The position numbers and the translations under genes were made by a program. 60,558 bases of DNA. It comes from an uncultured Ruminococcus sp. Its GTDB lineage: Bacteria; Bacillota; Clostridia; Oscillospirales; Ruminococcaceae. Shown one piece after another: positions 15,408-24,432 of this stretch. The notes under the pieces were generated by a model. That model saw only the letters and a list, made by a program, of their open reading frames with translations, did not search any database and was not told where the DNA came from. Each line of letters starts with the position of its first letter. Positions within the stretch are counted from its first letter, which is position 1. The stretch spans positions 1 to 60,558 of the forward strand of contig CADAES010000013.1 in assembly GCA_902786975.1 (NCBI GenBank). Direction: 5' to 3'.

Positions 15408-16451
15408 CTAGTTGAAATCGTAGGGCGGGTAGTTTATGCCGTCCTCGGTGATTATCGCAGTTATCAGTCCTGCATCGGTGATATCCGAGGCGGGGTTGAA
15501 ACAGTTTACCTCTCCCGGCGCAATGGGGGATTTGAAATACTCGTTTTTTATCTCGTCGGGGTCACGTTCCTCAACAACTATCTTTGAGCCGTCGTCACAG
15601 GTGATATCTATCGTCGAGGTCGGACAGAAAACGTAAAACGGTATCCTGTAATGCTTTGCAAGCACCGCAAGTCCGAGCGTTCCTATCTTGCCTGCGGTAT
15701 CGCCGTTTTTTGCGACCCTGTCCGCACCCACAAAGCAGGCGCTGACCTTGTGTCCGCTGAGCACCGACGCTGCCATATTGTCGCATATCAGCGTGGTATC
15801 TATCCCGGCGTTGAGCAGCTCGTATGCCGTGAGGCGTGCGCCCTGCATCATCGGTCGGGTCTCGCAGACGTAAGCGTGAAAGCTCATTCCCTTTTTAACA
15901 CCGAGCATCAGCGGTCCGAGCGCCGTGCCGTAGCGTGACGTCGCAAGCGCTCCCGCATTACAGTAGGTCATAACACCGTCGCCGTCGTTTATCAGCGTCA
16001 GCCCGTAGTTAGCGATATCAAAACAGGTGCGGATATTCTGCTCGTGTATCTGAAACGCCTCTCTGCGCATCGCCTCGACGATAGTGTCAAAACTTCGGCG
16101 CATATTGTTCGCAGCCGTGCGCTCCATTCGCTTCAGTGCCCACGGAAGGTCCATTACCGTTGGTCTTGCCGTGGAAAGATATTTTGCGAACTTGTGCAGG
16201 TCCTGATAAAAATGCTCCTTGTCGGTATATATCTTTGCAAGAACTTTTGCTTGCAAAAACATTGCATATGCGACAAAAATGCCTATGCACGACGCACCCC
16301 GCACCTGCATATTCTTTATCGCATCGAATATCTCCTTGGGCTTTTGCAGCCGTATGTACGCAACGTGATTGGGCAGAAGCGTCTGGTCTATCGCCAGTAT
16401 CGCCCTTTCATCGTCTGTAAGCCTAACGGGATCGTTCACCTCGTACTTCAT
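15408..16451 (-). CDS. mtnA: S-methyl-5-thioribose-1-phosphate isomerase
   Basis: A 347-residue eIF-2B-like aldose-ketose isomerase that converts methylthioribose-1-phosphate to methylthioribulose-1-phosphate in methionine salvage. MQVRGASCIGI, TYCNAGALATSRYGTALG (catalytic Cys), ETRPMMQGARLTAYEL and VGADRVAKNGDTAGKIGT (catalytic Asp) are conserved. It lies 58 bp downstream of cheW on the same strand; no other salvage gene is nearby. Some MtnA homologues act on ribose phosphates, so the substrate is not certain. Confidence 0.9.
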   Translation of the reverse strand: MKYEVNDPVRLTDDERAILAIDQTLLPNHVAYIRLQKPKEIFDAIKNMQVRGASCIGIFVAYAMFLQAKVLAKIYTDKEHFYQDLHKFAKYLSTARPTVMDLPWALKRMERTAANNMRRSFDTIVEAMRREAFQIHEQNIRTCFDIANYGLTLINDGDGVMTYCNAGALATSRYGTALGPLMLGVKKGMSFHAYVCETRPMMQGARLTAYELLNAGIDTTLICDNMAASVLSGHKVSACFVGADRVAKNGDTAGKIGTLGLAVLAKHYRIPFYVFCPTSTIDITCDDGSKIVVEERDPDEIKNEYFKSPIAPGEVNCFNPASDITDAGLITAIITEDGINYPPYDFN

Positions 16452-16509
16452 ACTTTCATGCTCCTGTCATGGTATTGTGTGCTGCTTCGGACATCGCCGT
16501 CCACAGCTG

Positions 16510-16956
16510 TCACCGTCTTTCTCTCACCAGTTTTCCCGGGTCAAGCAGCGATATCCGCTTTTTGTTTGCGGTAATAAAAAACTTCACTGTTCCGCCGCTG
16601 ATAGGCGACCTTGCTATCATCTGCGGCAGGATGTCCTCAACATCGGACACCATATCGACGATTATGCCTGCCTGCAGTCCCTCGACCTCGACAACAATGA
16701 CACAGCTCCTTTGCGAATAGACCGTATCGGCAAAACCCATTCGCTTGCGGAAATCTATTACCGGGATAGCTCTGCCTCGGTGGTTCATAAGTCCCTTTAT
16801 GTAGTCGGGGAGCTTGGGAACGAATGTCAGCTCGGGTATCTCGATGATATCGGTCACATCGGAAATATAGAAAGCATAGAATTTGTTGTCCGAGAAGAAC
16901 GACAGTATCTTTCCGCCGTTTTGCTCAAACTCGTCGTCTGTTTCGCCAAATGCCAT
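16510..16956 (-). CDS. cheW: CheW chemotaxis coupling protein
   Basis: A 148-residue protein of one CheW/SH3-like domain that links receptors to the CheA kinase. FFSDNKFYAFYISDVTDIIEIPEL, LPDYIKGLMNHRGRAIPVIDFRKRMG and VEGLQAGIIVDMVSDV are typical. It follows cheA by 23 bp. No cheY, cheB, cheR or receptor gene lies in the window. Confidence 0.92.
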   Translation of the reverse strand: MAFGETDDEFEQNGGKILSFFSDNKFYAFYISDVTDIIEIPELTFVPKLPDYIKGLMNHRGRAIPVIDFRKRMGFADTVYSQRSCVIVVEVEGLQAGIIVDMVSDVEDILPQMIARSPISGGTVKFFITANKKRISLLDPGKLVRERR

Positions 16957-16979
16957 TTAAAGCTCTCCTTTCCCCGAAG

Positions 16980-19067
16980 TTATGTTTTGTCTTTTGCAAA
17001 CGGTCTTAGTATCTCCTTGACATCAAGACCGATAGTGATAGTTCCGTCGCCGAGTATCGAGCAGCCGCTCATTCCCGCTTCTTTAAGCGGAAAAGACGAG
17101 AGCAGCGGTGAAAACGGCTTTACAACTATCTGCTGGTCAGATATGATGCTGTCGGCAAACAGCACCGCATCGGTATCCTGCTCCTTACAGTAGAGCATTA
17201 TCCCCTTTTCTATCTCCTCGACAGCGTTTTTCACGCCGAAATGCCTGTTGAGCCTTATCAGCGGCAGGCACATATCACGCAGCATAACGAACTCGTTGCC
17301 GTCGGGGTCAAGGATATAATTCTCCTGCTTGCAGGAAAATGCCTCTCTCACCGAGCTTATCGGCACGGAGAAGCTGTTTTCTCCGACGCTTACGCTGAGA
17401 ACATCGATTATCGACAGCGACAGCGGTATGCGTATGGTAAACACCGAGCCGACGCCGAACTCCGAATCGACGATCAGTTTTCCGCCGACCTTTTCGATGT
17501 TCTTTTTAACAACGTCCATTCCGACTCCCCGCCCCGAATACTCGGTTATCTTCTCGTTGGTCGAAAAGCCCGCTGCTACGGTGAAATTATAGACTTCCTT
17601 GTCGGTATATTCATTCTCGGGCTTGGTGAGCAGCCCGTTCTTTTTAGCCTTGGCAAGTATCTTTGCCCTGTCCATTCCCGCACCGTTGTCACGGCAGGAG
17701 ATAACGACCTCGCCCGAATCGTAGCCGGCAGACAGAGTGACTGTCGGCGGCTCGGTCTTGCCTGCTGCGGCACGCTCCTGCGGCGTTTCGATACCGTGGT
17801 CCACAGCATTTCTGGTAATGTGCATAAGCGGGTCGTTGAGGATATCGACGATACTTTTATCGACCTCTGTTTCCTCGCCGACAAACTCCAGCGTTACGCC
17901 CTTTCCGAGCTTCTGGTTCATATCCCTGACAACTCGGTTCATCTTCTGGAACGCCGTGGAAACGGGCACCATTCGTATACTCATTACCGAGTCCTGAAGC
18001 TCGTCGGTAAGCTTTTTCAGCTCACGGGCGGACTTGTTGAAGCGATCCAGGTCAACGCCGAGACCTTTGAGGTCGGGACTTGATGTGACAGCGCCCTGCG
18101 TGATGACAAGCTCCGCAACGAGGTCGAGCAGCTGGTCGAGCTTTTCGAGCTTGACGGAAATAATGCTCTGCTCGTGCTTTTCCGCAGGCTTTTTGGGTGC
18201 CTGCTGTTTCTGGGGCTGCTGAGCCTTGGCGTCCTCGACAGCCTTGTCCGCCTGCTTGGGAGTCAGCGTTTTTTCGGGCGCTGCGGCAGGCTTGGGCGCT
18301 TCGGCTTTCTTCTCGGGCTTGTGCAGCTGTTCAGCCTTTTCAACGTTTATGCCGTCCTCAAGAAATTCCAGCACCTTCTGAGCGTCGTCGGTTATAAGCT
18401 TTATTATCAGACCGTGAGCCTTTATCTCGTCATCGGCGCTGTCCTCGTCGAGGTCAACTGGCACAGTCGAGCATACCTCGGCTATCTGTCCGAGACCCCT
18501 AAGAAGCACAAAGCCTCTTGCCGACGGCATAGCACAGCTCTCCTGATATGTGACTCTGTATGTAAGGATACTCTCGTCCTCGTCGTCGGGGAACAGGTGT
18601 GAGATGTCCTCCTCACCGCCTGCCTGTGCCGAAGCAGACTGCTCGGGGGCAGCCTCGCCCTTCATATTTGCGGCAAAGGCATGGATCTTCCCTTCCAGCT
18701 CGGAAAAATCGCTCAGCGGGATATCGTCGTCCTGTATGTTTTCAAGCTCGTTTTTCAGATTGTCGGAGCTTGCGAACAAAAGCTCGTAAAGCCCCGGCTT
18801 ATCGTACTTTACGTCCGGGTCGTCACGAATGATATAGAACAGATCCTCCACCGCATGGGCAAGCGTTGACATATTCTGAAGTCCCATCATAGCGGCAGAG
18901 CCTTTTATGGTGTGCATAGTACGGAATATCTCGTTAATATCCTCCGTACCTATAGTTTCCTCCTGCTCGGTACGCATAAGGATATCGTCAAGCTTTTCAA
19001 GCAGATCGCCCGTCTCAAAGACGAACATATCCAGCATTCCTTCCATTCCCGCTTCAAATTTCGGCAT
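16980..19067 (-). CDS. cheA: CheA chemotaxis histidine kinase
   Basis: A 695-residue cytoplasmic kinase. The P1 HPt domain has phospho-acceptor His52 in MHTIKGSAAMMGL; a P2 region follows, then an Ala/Pro/Lys/Gln-rich linker (about 245-295). P3 dimerisation starts near 300, P4 ATPase has NDPLMHITRNAVDHGIE and GRGVGMDVVKKNI, and P5 is a C-terminal CheW-like domain. It would phosphorylate CheY and CheB, encoded elsewhere. It lies 24 bp after a YdbT-like gene and before cheW in one minus-strand run. Confidence 0.94.
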   Translation of the reverse strand: MPKFEAGMEGMLDMFVFETGDLLEKLDDILMRTEQEETIGTEDINEIFRTMHTIKGSAAMMGLQNMSTLAHAVEDLFYIIRDDPDVKYDKPGLYELLFASSDNLKNELENIQDDDIPLSDFSELEGKIHAFAANMKGEAAPEQSASAQAGGEEDISHLFPDDEDESILTYRVTYQESCAMPSARGFVLLRGLGQIAEVCSTVPVDLDEDSADDEIKAHGLIIKLITDDAQKVLEFLEDGINVEKAEQLHKPEKKAEAPKPAAAPEKTLTPKQADKAVEDAKAQQPQKQQAPKKPAEKHEQSIISVKLEKLDQLLDLVAELVITQGAVTSSPDLKGLGVDLDRFNKSARELKKLTDELQDSVMSIRMVPVSTAFQKMNRVVRDMNQKLGKGVTLEFVGEETEVDKSIVDILNDPLMHITRNAVDHGIETPQERAAAGKTEPPTVTLSAGYDSGEVVISCRDNGAGMDRAKILAKAKKNGLLTKPENEYTDKEVYNFTVAAGFSTNEKITEYSGRGVGMDVVKKNIEKVGGKLIVDSEFGVGSVFTIRIPLSLSIIDVLSVSVGENSFSVPISSVREAFSCKQENYILDPDGNEFVMLRDMCLPLIRLNRHFGVKNAVEEIEKGIMLYCKEQDTDAVLFADSIISDQQIVVKPFSPLLSSFPLKEAGMSGCSILGDGTITIGLDVKEILRPFAKDKT

Positions 19068-19091
19068 ATATATCCTTACGCTCCTTTACAG

Positions 19092-20603
19092 TCAGGTGTT
19101 GTCTTTTGCTTTTCCGATAAGATCGTAGCCGTTGTCCTTTAACAGCTTCATTGTCCTTTTGTAGTTCACTCCGCCGACAAGATGTCTGCGTGTCTTTTCT
19201 CCCGTGGTGTAAAAAATCACGGTGCAGGTGCCGAACAGCCTTGCAAACGGGTTCTGGCGCACAGCTATCTTGGTTATCCTCTCTTTTTTGAGCGCTATCC
19301 TGTGAAAGGTGTACCAGCGGCAGTAGCTAAGCGTAACGCTGTTCCCGCTGAACCCGAACGATGTTGAGACTGCCGCTTCGACCTTCACTATCGTCAGCCA
19401 GATAAGCGGAAGCGCAGTCATTATCTCGATAAAGATTATCTGCGTCCTGCGCCAAGGGAAAAATCTCTGCATCACTATCCCCGCCGCTATCGGCACAAGT
19501 GCGGACAGCACGGGCAATATGATAAATCCCGGTATGCAGGCTCTGCTCGTTTTTATCTGCGGTCTGCAAAGCGTATACTCGGGCACGAGCATCCTTGCGG
19601 ACATCACGGCGTCCTTTGAGGTAGTTATCGGTATTATCGCCGATATCTCCTTGCGGCGCTTTCCGTAGCCCGTACAGGATACCTCGACCGAGCAGATGTT
19701 GAACATTCTCATAAAGAACGACTGGGTAAAATCCAGATAGTTCATATATTTGCGTCTGAGTAGGTGGTGGCGTCTTGCGCCCTTTCCGCTTCGCACCCGA
19801 AGGAAGTCCTCTCCCCTTTTGCAGGTAAGATCCCAGTGCCTTAGCAGGTTTGAAACGAATGAAGCCACGAATATCAGCGCTATCGCAAGCCCTGCGGCAA
19901 GAAAGTACATCCATATCCCCGAGCCTTCGATGATATGCATCTGGTCGTTCACAGTGTCTATCAAACGCTTGTTGAACTCATCGTCGGTGATGCGGTAAGC
20001 CTGGTACAGTATCGTCAGCAGCACTATCGCTCCCGAGACAGCCGAGGAAAACAGCAGCGAGAATATCAGAAGCTGCTTTTTGTTCGCCTTATAGACGTAT
20101 GCCGTGCGGGTTTTGCTCTTGCAGGATATCGTGTGGTAGATCTCCATTGCCTTTGACTTGGTAAGGTCGATGCGGATATCCGTTGACTGGACGCACTTTG
20201 CATCGGTGTCTATATACACCGTGCAGTTGCGCAGCATAAACGACACAGGACCCTGGCACAGCGACACCGAGGCTATCTCCTCAAAGAAAACGACCGTTCT
20301 GGTCATTCCGAGAAAGCCTGTGTGGGTGATTATCCTGTCGCTGCCAAGCTCAAAATAGACGGTTATCCAGCGTATGAACGCAAAGCCGAATATCGCCGAA
20401 AGTATCACCAGGTCGAACCAGTTTGCCTCTATCCAGCCCTTTATATCAAAGTGAGAGGCTATAAGGTATTTTGCCAGCGACAACAAAAGCAGCCACAGGT
20501 ATCTTGTGGTGTATTTAATTATCTTTATCGGGTGCTGGCGGAACGAAAGGAACTCCTTTGCCCTTGAACGCAGCACCCTTGCCGAAGCCCCGTTCACTGC
20601 CAT
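19092..20603 (-). CDS. Membrane protein with bacterial PH (bPH2) domains, YdbT-like
   Basis: A 503-residue membrane protein with hydrophobic pairs near 30-50 and 60-80, again near 180-205 and 230-255, and near 355-400. Soluble bPH2 segments lie between them (ELGSDRIITHTGFLGMTRTVVFFEEI; the C-terminal repeat contains FGFSGNSVTLSYCRWYTFHRIALKKERITKIAV). The layout matches YdbT, a partner of YdbS; their function is not established, though in Bacillus they are linked to resistance to antimicrobial compounds. It overlaps the YdbS-like gene by 10 bp and is followed by cheA. Confidence 0.8.
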   Translation of the reverse strand: MAVNGASARVLRSRAKEFLSFRQHPIKIIKYTTRYLWLLLLSLAKYLIASHFDIKGWIEANWFDLVILSAIFGFAFIRWITVYFELGSDRIITHTGFLGMTRTVVFFEEIASVSLCQGPVSFMLRNCTVYIDTDAKCVQSTDIRIDLTKSKAMEIYHTISCKSKTRTAYVYKANKKQLLIFSLLFSSAVSGAIVLLTILYQAYRITDDEFNKRLIDTVNDQMHIIEGSGIWMYFLAAGLAIALIFVASFVSNLLRHWDLTCKRGEDFLRVRSGKGARRHHLLRRKYMNYLDFTQSFFMRMFNICSVEVSCTGYGKRRKEISAIIPITTSKDAVMSARMLVPEYTLCRPQIKTSRACIPGFIILPVLSALVPIAAGIVMQRFFPWRRTQIIFIEIMTALPLIWLTIVKVEAAVSTSFGFSGNSVTLSYCRWYTFHRIALKKERITKIAVRQNPFARLFGTCTVIFYTTGEKTRRHLVGGVNYKRTMKLLKDNGYDLIGKAKDNT

Positions 20604-21076
20604 AAGCGTTTACCTCCGCTGTTGTCAAGGCGCTGCTTTATCGCCTTGCTCACAGTGTCCGAGATCTCTCTTGCCTGGCGCCTTGTAACGAACGGCAGTA
20701 TGCTTTTTGCGCCTGCGGAATTGAGCACGACAAAATTGAATCCCGTGATAAAGCTCAGCGGTGTCATCACTGTCGTAACGCTCATTACCGAACTTGTCGG
20801 CACGAACTGGTCGGATATGATGAAAAAGCCCTTGCGCAGCCTTACCTTTGTCGTACTTACATCGTACCTTGCGACGAGTATATATATCGGGAAAACGGTA
20901 ACAGCGGTCATCATTATCGCTGCCCACGCCATATCAATTATTATCAGAACGTTTTGTGCCACAAAGCCGCTTATGGCGTGAAGTGCGTATTTAAAACCCG
21001 CTTCAAGCCCGAATGCGACCACAAAGAACCAGAACACCGTTCTTTTGCAGGCTCTGTAACGTTTCACCTCGGTCAT
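20594..21076 (-). CDS. Membrane protein with a single bPH2 domain, YdbS-like
   Basis: A 160-residue protein with two N-terminal helices (about 13-35 and 42-68) followed by a bPH2 domain (YDVSTTKVRLRKGFFIISDQFVPTSSVMSVTTVMTPLSF). It is the first gene of the minus-strand run bPH2-bPH2-cheA-cheW-mtnA and overlaps the next gene by 10 bp, as ydbS-ydbT do. An AGGAG site precedes the ATG. The 83-bp gap to the divergent symporter gene must hold both promoters. Confidence 0.8.
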   Translation of the reverse strand: MTEVKRYRACKRTVFWFFVVAFGLEAGFKYALHAISGFVAQNVLIIIDMAWAAIMMTAVTVFPIYILVARYDVSTTKVRLRKGFFIISDQFVPTSSVMSVTTVMTPLSFITGFNFVVLNSAGAKSILPFVTRRQAREISDTVSKAIKQRLDNSGGKRLWQ

Positions 21077-21159
21077 ACAAAAAACTCCTAAAACGAATTT
21101 TCAAGGCGCTGTGAGCATATATTTGCATAGTTTTACCGCACAGATTAAGGAGCAAAGCC

Positions 21160-22491
21160 TTGAACAGTAATATTATATCCGTTTATTCCGCAATAAGCAC
21201 TCTGAATGAATTTATCTGGGGAGTACCCGTTTTATTTCTTGTCCTCGCAGGAGGGATATATCTCAGCGTACGTCTGAGATTCCCGCAGATACATATCCTG
21301 CGCCTTTTCAGAGATGTTATCCGGTCCTTGAAAAGCAGCGGCGGCACACACGGACTTTCACAGCTCCAGGGGTTTTCTACCGCACTTGCGGCGACCGTCG
21401 GAACAGGCTCGGTCACAGGCGTTGCCTGCGCTTTGCACATCGGCGGCAGGGGCTGTATTTTCTGGATGTGGGTATCTGCATTTCTCGGAATGGGGCTGTC
21501 CTACTGTGAAAACTATCTGAGCGTGGCTCATTCAAAGCTTTCAAAAAAGGGCAGCGGAGCGTTTTGTTATCTTTCTGTCGCTTCAAAGCCTATGGCTGTC
21601 AGCTATACGTTGTTTTGCATACTTGCCTCGCTGGGTATGGGTAATATGACCCAGGCTTCCTCTGCGACGAGCGCAGCAAGTCTCGGCTTCGGTCTGCCGA
21701 GATGGGTATGCTCGTTAGGTGTGGTGATATTCTGCTATATCGCAGTCCGGGACACAAAAAGCTGTGCGAAACTGTGCGAAAAGCTTATCCCGACAGGTGC
21801 GGGACTGTTTATCCTCACAAGTCTTGTGCTCGTGCTGATGCACCCGTCTGCGGCTGCCCGGGCGATATGCGGCATTTTCAAAGAAGCCTTTGATATAAAA
21901 GCCTGTGCGGGCGGAACGGTGAGCTGGTACATCACAAAGGTCTGCGTCAACGGGCTTCGCCGGGGCGCATTCTCTCACGAAGCGGGTCTGGGAACGACCT
22001 GCGCCGTCCATTCAGACTGTAAAATAAAAGATGCACAGCTTCAGGGCAAGCTCGCTATGTCCGAGGTCTTTATCGACACAATGGTCATCTGCACGGTGAC
22101 AGCGCTGGTGATACTCTGCTCGGGCACCGACTTCACAGCCTCACCCGACGGCACACAAACGGTCATCGACGCATATTCTGTCTGCCTCGGGGGTGCGTCT
22201 GCGGGCAGGCTTTTCACCTGCATATGTCTGACGCTGTTTTCTCTGTGTACGCTCACAGGCTGGTTTTTTATCGGGCAAAGCTCGTTTGCCTGCCTGTTCC
22301 CCGGGGGAACGTTCGTATATAAGCTGATATACCTGTTTTGCGCTTATCTGGGAACATCCTTCTCTTTTCAGACGGTATGGGACATAAGCGACATTTTCAA
22401 CGCACTTATGGCTATACCTAACATTACGGGAGTTCTCATGCTCTCACGGCAGATAGTCCCGCCTAAATTTCACCGCAGGCGTGACGGGTAA
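21160..22491 (+). CDS. Sodium:alanine/glycine symporter, AGCS family
   Basis: A 443-residue membrane transporter with about 11 helices. GLSQLQGFSTALAATVGTGSVTGVACAL and FWMWVSAFLGMGLSYCENYLSV are AGCS signatures, as is GLRRGAFSHEAGLG. It would import alanine or glycine with Na+. Translation starts at TTG 21160, with AAGGAG upstream. Its last 29 bp overlap the end of the convergent fumarase gene. Confidence 0.9.
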   Translation: MNSNIISVYSAISTLNEFIWGVPVLFLVLAGGIYLSVRLRFPQIHILRLFRDVIRSLKSSGGTHGLSQLQGFSTALAATVGTGSVTGVACALHIGGRGCIFWMWVSAFLGMGLSYCENYLSVAHSKLSKKGSGAFCYLSVASKPMAVSYTLFCILASLGMGNMTQASSATSAASLGFGLPRWVCSLGVVIFCYIAVRDTKSCAKLCEKLIPTGAGLFILTSLVLVLMHPSAAARAICGIFKEAFDIKACAGGTVSWYITKVCVNGLRRGAFSHEAGLGTTCAVHSDCKIKDAQLQGKLAMSEVFIDTMVICTVTALVILCSGTDFTASPDGTQTVIDAYSVCLGGASAGRLFTCICLTLFSLCTLTGWFFIGQSSFACLFPGGTFVYKLIYLFCAYLGTSFSFQTVWDISDIFNALMAIPNITGVLMLSRQIVPPKFHRRRDG

Positions 22492-23305
22492 CGTGACAGC
22501 CGACATTCACCGAAACGGGCAGTCCTGCGATATGCGTAGGCGCCTGCTCGATGTTCACCGCAAGACAGGTCTGCGTTCCGCCGAAGCCCTGCGGTCCGAT
22601 GCCGAGCTTGTTTATCTTTTCGAGCATCTGCGCTTCAAGCTTTGCATAAAGCGGTTTAGGGTTGCGCTGTGAAACGTCCCTGCAAAGTGCCTGCTTTGCA
22701 AGCAGAGCGCATTTTTCAAAGTCACCGCCTATCCCGACGCCGATAACTATCGGTGGGCAGGGATTGGAGCCTGCCTTTGCGACAACGTCCACCACCCAGT
22801 CAACTATCTCGTCGTGGGTAACGCTTGGAGTCATCATTTTCAGCTGACTCATATTTTCGCTTCCGAAGCCCTTTGGCGCAACGGTTATATTAACCTTGTC
22901 GCCCTTAACGAAGCTAAGATGCACCACAGGCGGAGTGTTGTCGCCCGTGTTGACTCTTTCAAGCGGGTCGGAAACTATCGAGCATCGCAGTTTTCCGTCG
23001 ATGTAGCCCCTTGAAACGCCGTTATTCAGCGCCTCGTTGATATCTCCGCCGACAAAGTGGACGTCCTGTCCGACCTGCATGAATATAACTGCCATTCCCG
23101 TATCCTGACATATCGGGATAGTCTGCTCTCTTGCAACGTTGATGTTGTCGATTATGTCACAAAACACGTTTTTTCCGACAGGTGACTTTTCAAGCTGCGA
23201 ATTAGCTCTTATACACTCCTCCATATCCTTTGGAAGATACAGGTTTGCCTTTATGCAAAGCTCCCTTACGAGCTCCTCGACCTCTTTTACATTTATTTCT
23301 CTCAT
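22463..23305 (-). CDS. Fumarate hydratase class I, alpha subunit (FumA/TtdA N-terminal type)
   Basis: A 280-residue oxygen-sensitive [4Fe-4S] hydratase subunit that interconverts fumarate and malate (or acts on tartrate). IPICQDTGMAVIF, CPPIVIGVGIGGDFEKCA and GPQGFGGTQTCLAVNIE hold the family motifs and cluster-type cysteines. The beta subunit usually follows directly, but here the next sequence is the convergent symporter gene, so the partner must be elsewhere. It lies 21 bp downstream of the nucleoside phosphorylase gene. Confidence 0.88.
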   Translation of the reverse strand: MREINVKEVEELVRELCIKANLYLPKDMEECIRANSQLEKSPVGKNVFCDIIDNINVAREQTIPICQDTGMAVIFMQVGQDVHFVGGDINEALNNGVSRGYIDGKLRCSIVSDPLERVNTGDNTPPVVHLSFVKGDKVNITVAPKGFGSENMSQLKMMTPSVTHDEIVDWVVDVVAKAGSNPCPPIVIGVGIGGDFEKCALLAKQALCRDVSQRNPKPLYAKLEAQMLEKINKLGIGPQGFGGTQTCLAVNIEQAPTHIAGLPVSVNVGCHVTRHACGEI

Positions 23306-23326
23306 ACTGTTAATTCCTTGCCAAAA

Positions 23327-24148
23327 TTATTTCAAAGTCCTGCAGTAGCCCCAGATAAGCTTTTCGAGCTTGTCTGCACTCTTAAGAGCCGCATCTTGTA
23401 CATCCCTGTGAGAAAGCTCCTTGTTTGCGAGGCCTGCTGCCTTGTTCGTAACGTGCGAGATACCGCAGACCTTCATTCCTGCGTGTCTTGCAGCGATAGC
23501 CTCGCAGGCGGTGGACATTCCCACAACATCTGCGCCCAGAGCCGCAGCCATTCTTATCTCGGCGGGAGTCTCATAGGACGGGCCTGTGAACTGGATATAC
23601 ACGCCCTCCTTGATATCTATTCCGTTTTCCTTTGAGATATCCTTCATCGTGTTCCTTATTTCCTCGTCGTAAACGCAGGACATATCGGGGAATCTGTCGC
23701 CGAGGGAGTCAACGTTCTTGTTTATCAGCGGATTCGGAACGAATGTGGAGATGTGGTCTGTGATGAGCACCATATCGCCGACATCGAAGTCCTTGTTTAT
23801 ACCGCCCGCAGCGTTGGTGAGGATAAGGGTCTCAACGCCCATTATCGCCATAAATCTTATCGGAAGAACGACATCTTCCATCGAGAAGCCCTCGTAATAA
23901 TGTATCCTGCCCTGCATGCAGACTATCGGCACGTCCTCGATGTAGCCGAAAATGAACTGACCTGCGTGACCCTCGACGGTAGTCATCGGGAAACCGCTGA
24001 TATCGTTGAACGCAAAGGTATAAACAGCGTTTATCTTGTCTGCGATGTCACCCATTCCCGAGCCGAGAACGATGCCCACCTTCGGAGCAAAGCCTATCCT
24101 CGAGCTTATTTTGAGTGCGTACTGTTCAAGTATTTCGTAGTTGTACAT
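23327..24148 (-). CDS. Purine nucleoside phosphorylase
   Basis: A 273-residue trimeric-type PNP that cleaves inosine and guanosine with phosphate to base and ribose-1-phosphate. GIVLGSGMGDIAD (phosphate loop), EGHAGQFIFG, MQGRIHYYEGFSM, LTNAAGGINKDF and MSTACEAIAARHAGMKVCGISHVTNKAAG are conserved. I chose the ATG at 24148 (MYNYEILEQ) because GAAAGGA lies just upstream; an ATG at 24166 would put that SD inside the gene. Confidence 0.93.
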   Translation of the reverse strand: MYNYEILEQYALKISSRIGFAPKVGIVLGSGMGDIADKINAVYTFAFNDISGFPMTTVEGHAGQFIFGYIEDVPIVCMQGRIHYYEGFSMEDVVLPIRFMAIMGVETLILTNAAGGINKDFDVGDMVLITDHISTFVPNPLINKNVDSLGDRFPDMSCVYDEEIRNTMKDISKENGIDIKEGVYIQFTGPSYETPAEIRMAAALGADVVGMSTACEAIAARHAGMKVCGISHVTNKAAGLANKELSHRDVQDAALKSADKLEKLIWGYCRTLK

Positions 24149-24251
24149 AATATCCGTTCCTTTCATAACGTGAATTTAATAATTTCGCTGTCAAATGGTT
24201 TGTGCAAAACATACAATCCGCTTTACCGGTGCACACAATTTGCTACTGTAT

Positions 24252-24280
24252 ATTTTACTATAAAAATGCTAATTTGTCAA
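24252..24280 (-). promoter_or_regulatory. Promoter of the purine nucleoside phosphorylase operon
   Basis: On the minus strand, TTGACA (24275-24280), 17-bp spacer, TAAAAT (24252-24257). It gives a leader of about 100 bases. Confidence 0.75.
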
Positions 24281-24388
24281 TGTCAAATAATAAATCCACG
24301 GGAAAACAACAAACAACGGATATATTTGAGCGTTCAGCAAAAAGCGCACAAAAGATATTTTTGCGGTAATAACTCTTTAAACACACAT

Positions 24389-24425
24389 AAAAAAGGCATT
24401 ATGGAAATTGCTCCATAATGCCTTT
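24389..24425 (-). terminator. Intrinsic terminator of the rpmH-jag cluster
   Basis: A 14-bp stem (24392-24405 with 24412-24425) around a 6-base loop, followed by T-rich sequence on the minus strand, directly after the jag stop codon. Confidence 0.92.
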
Positions 24426-24432
24426 ATCATAA

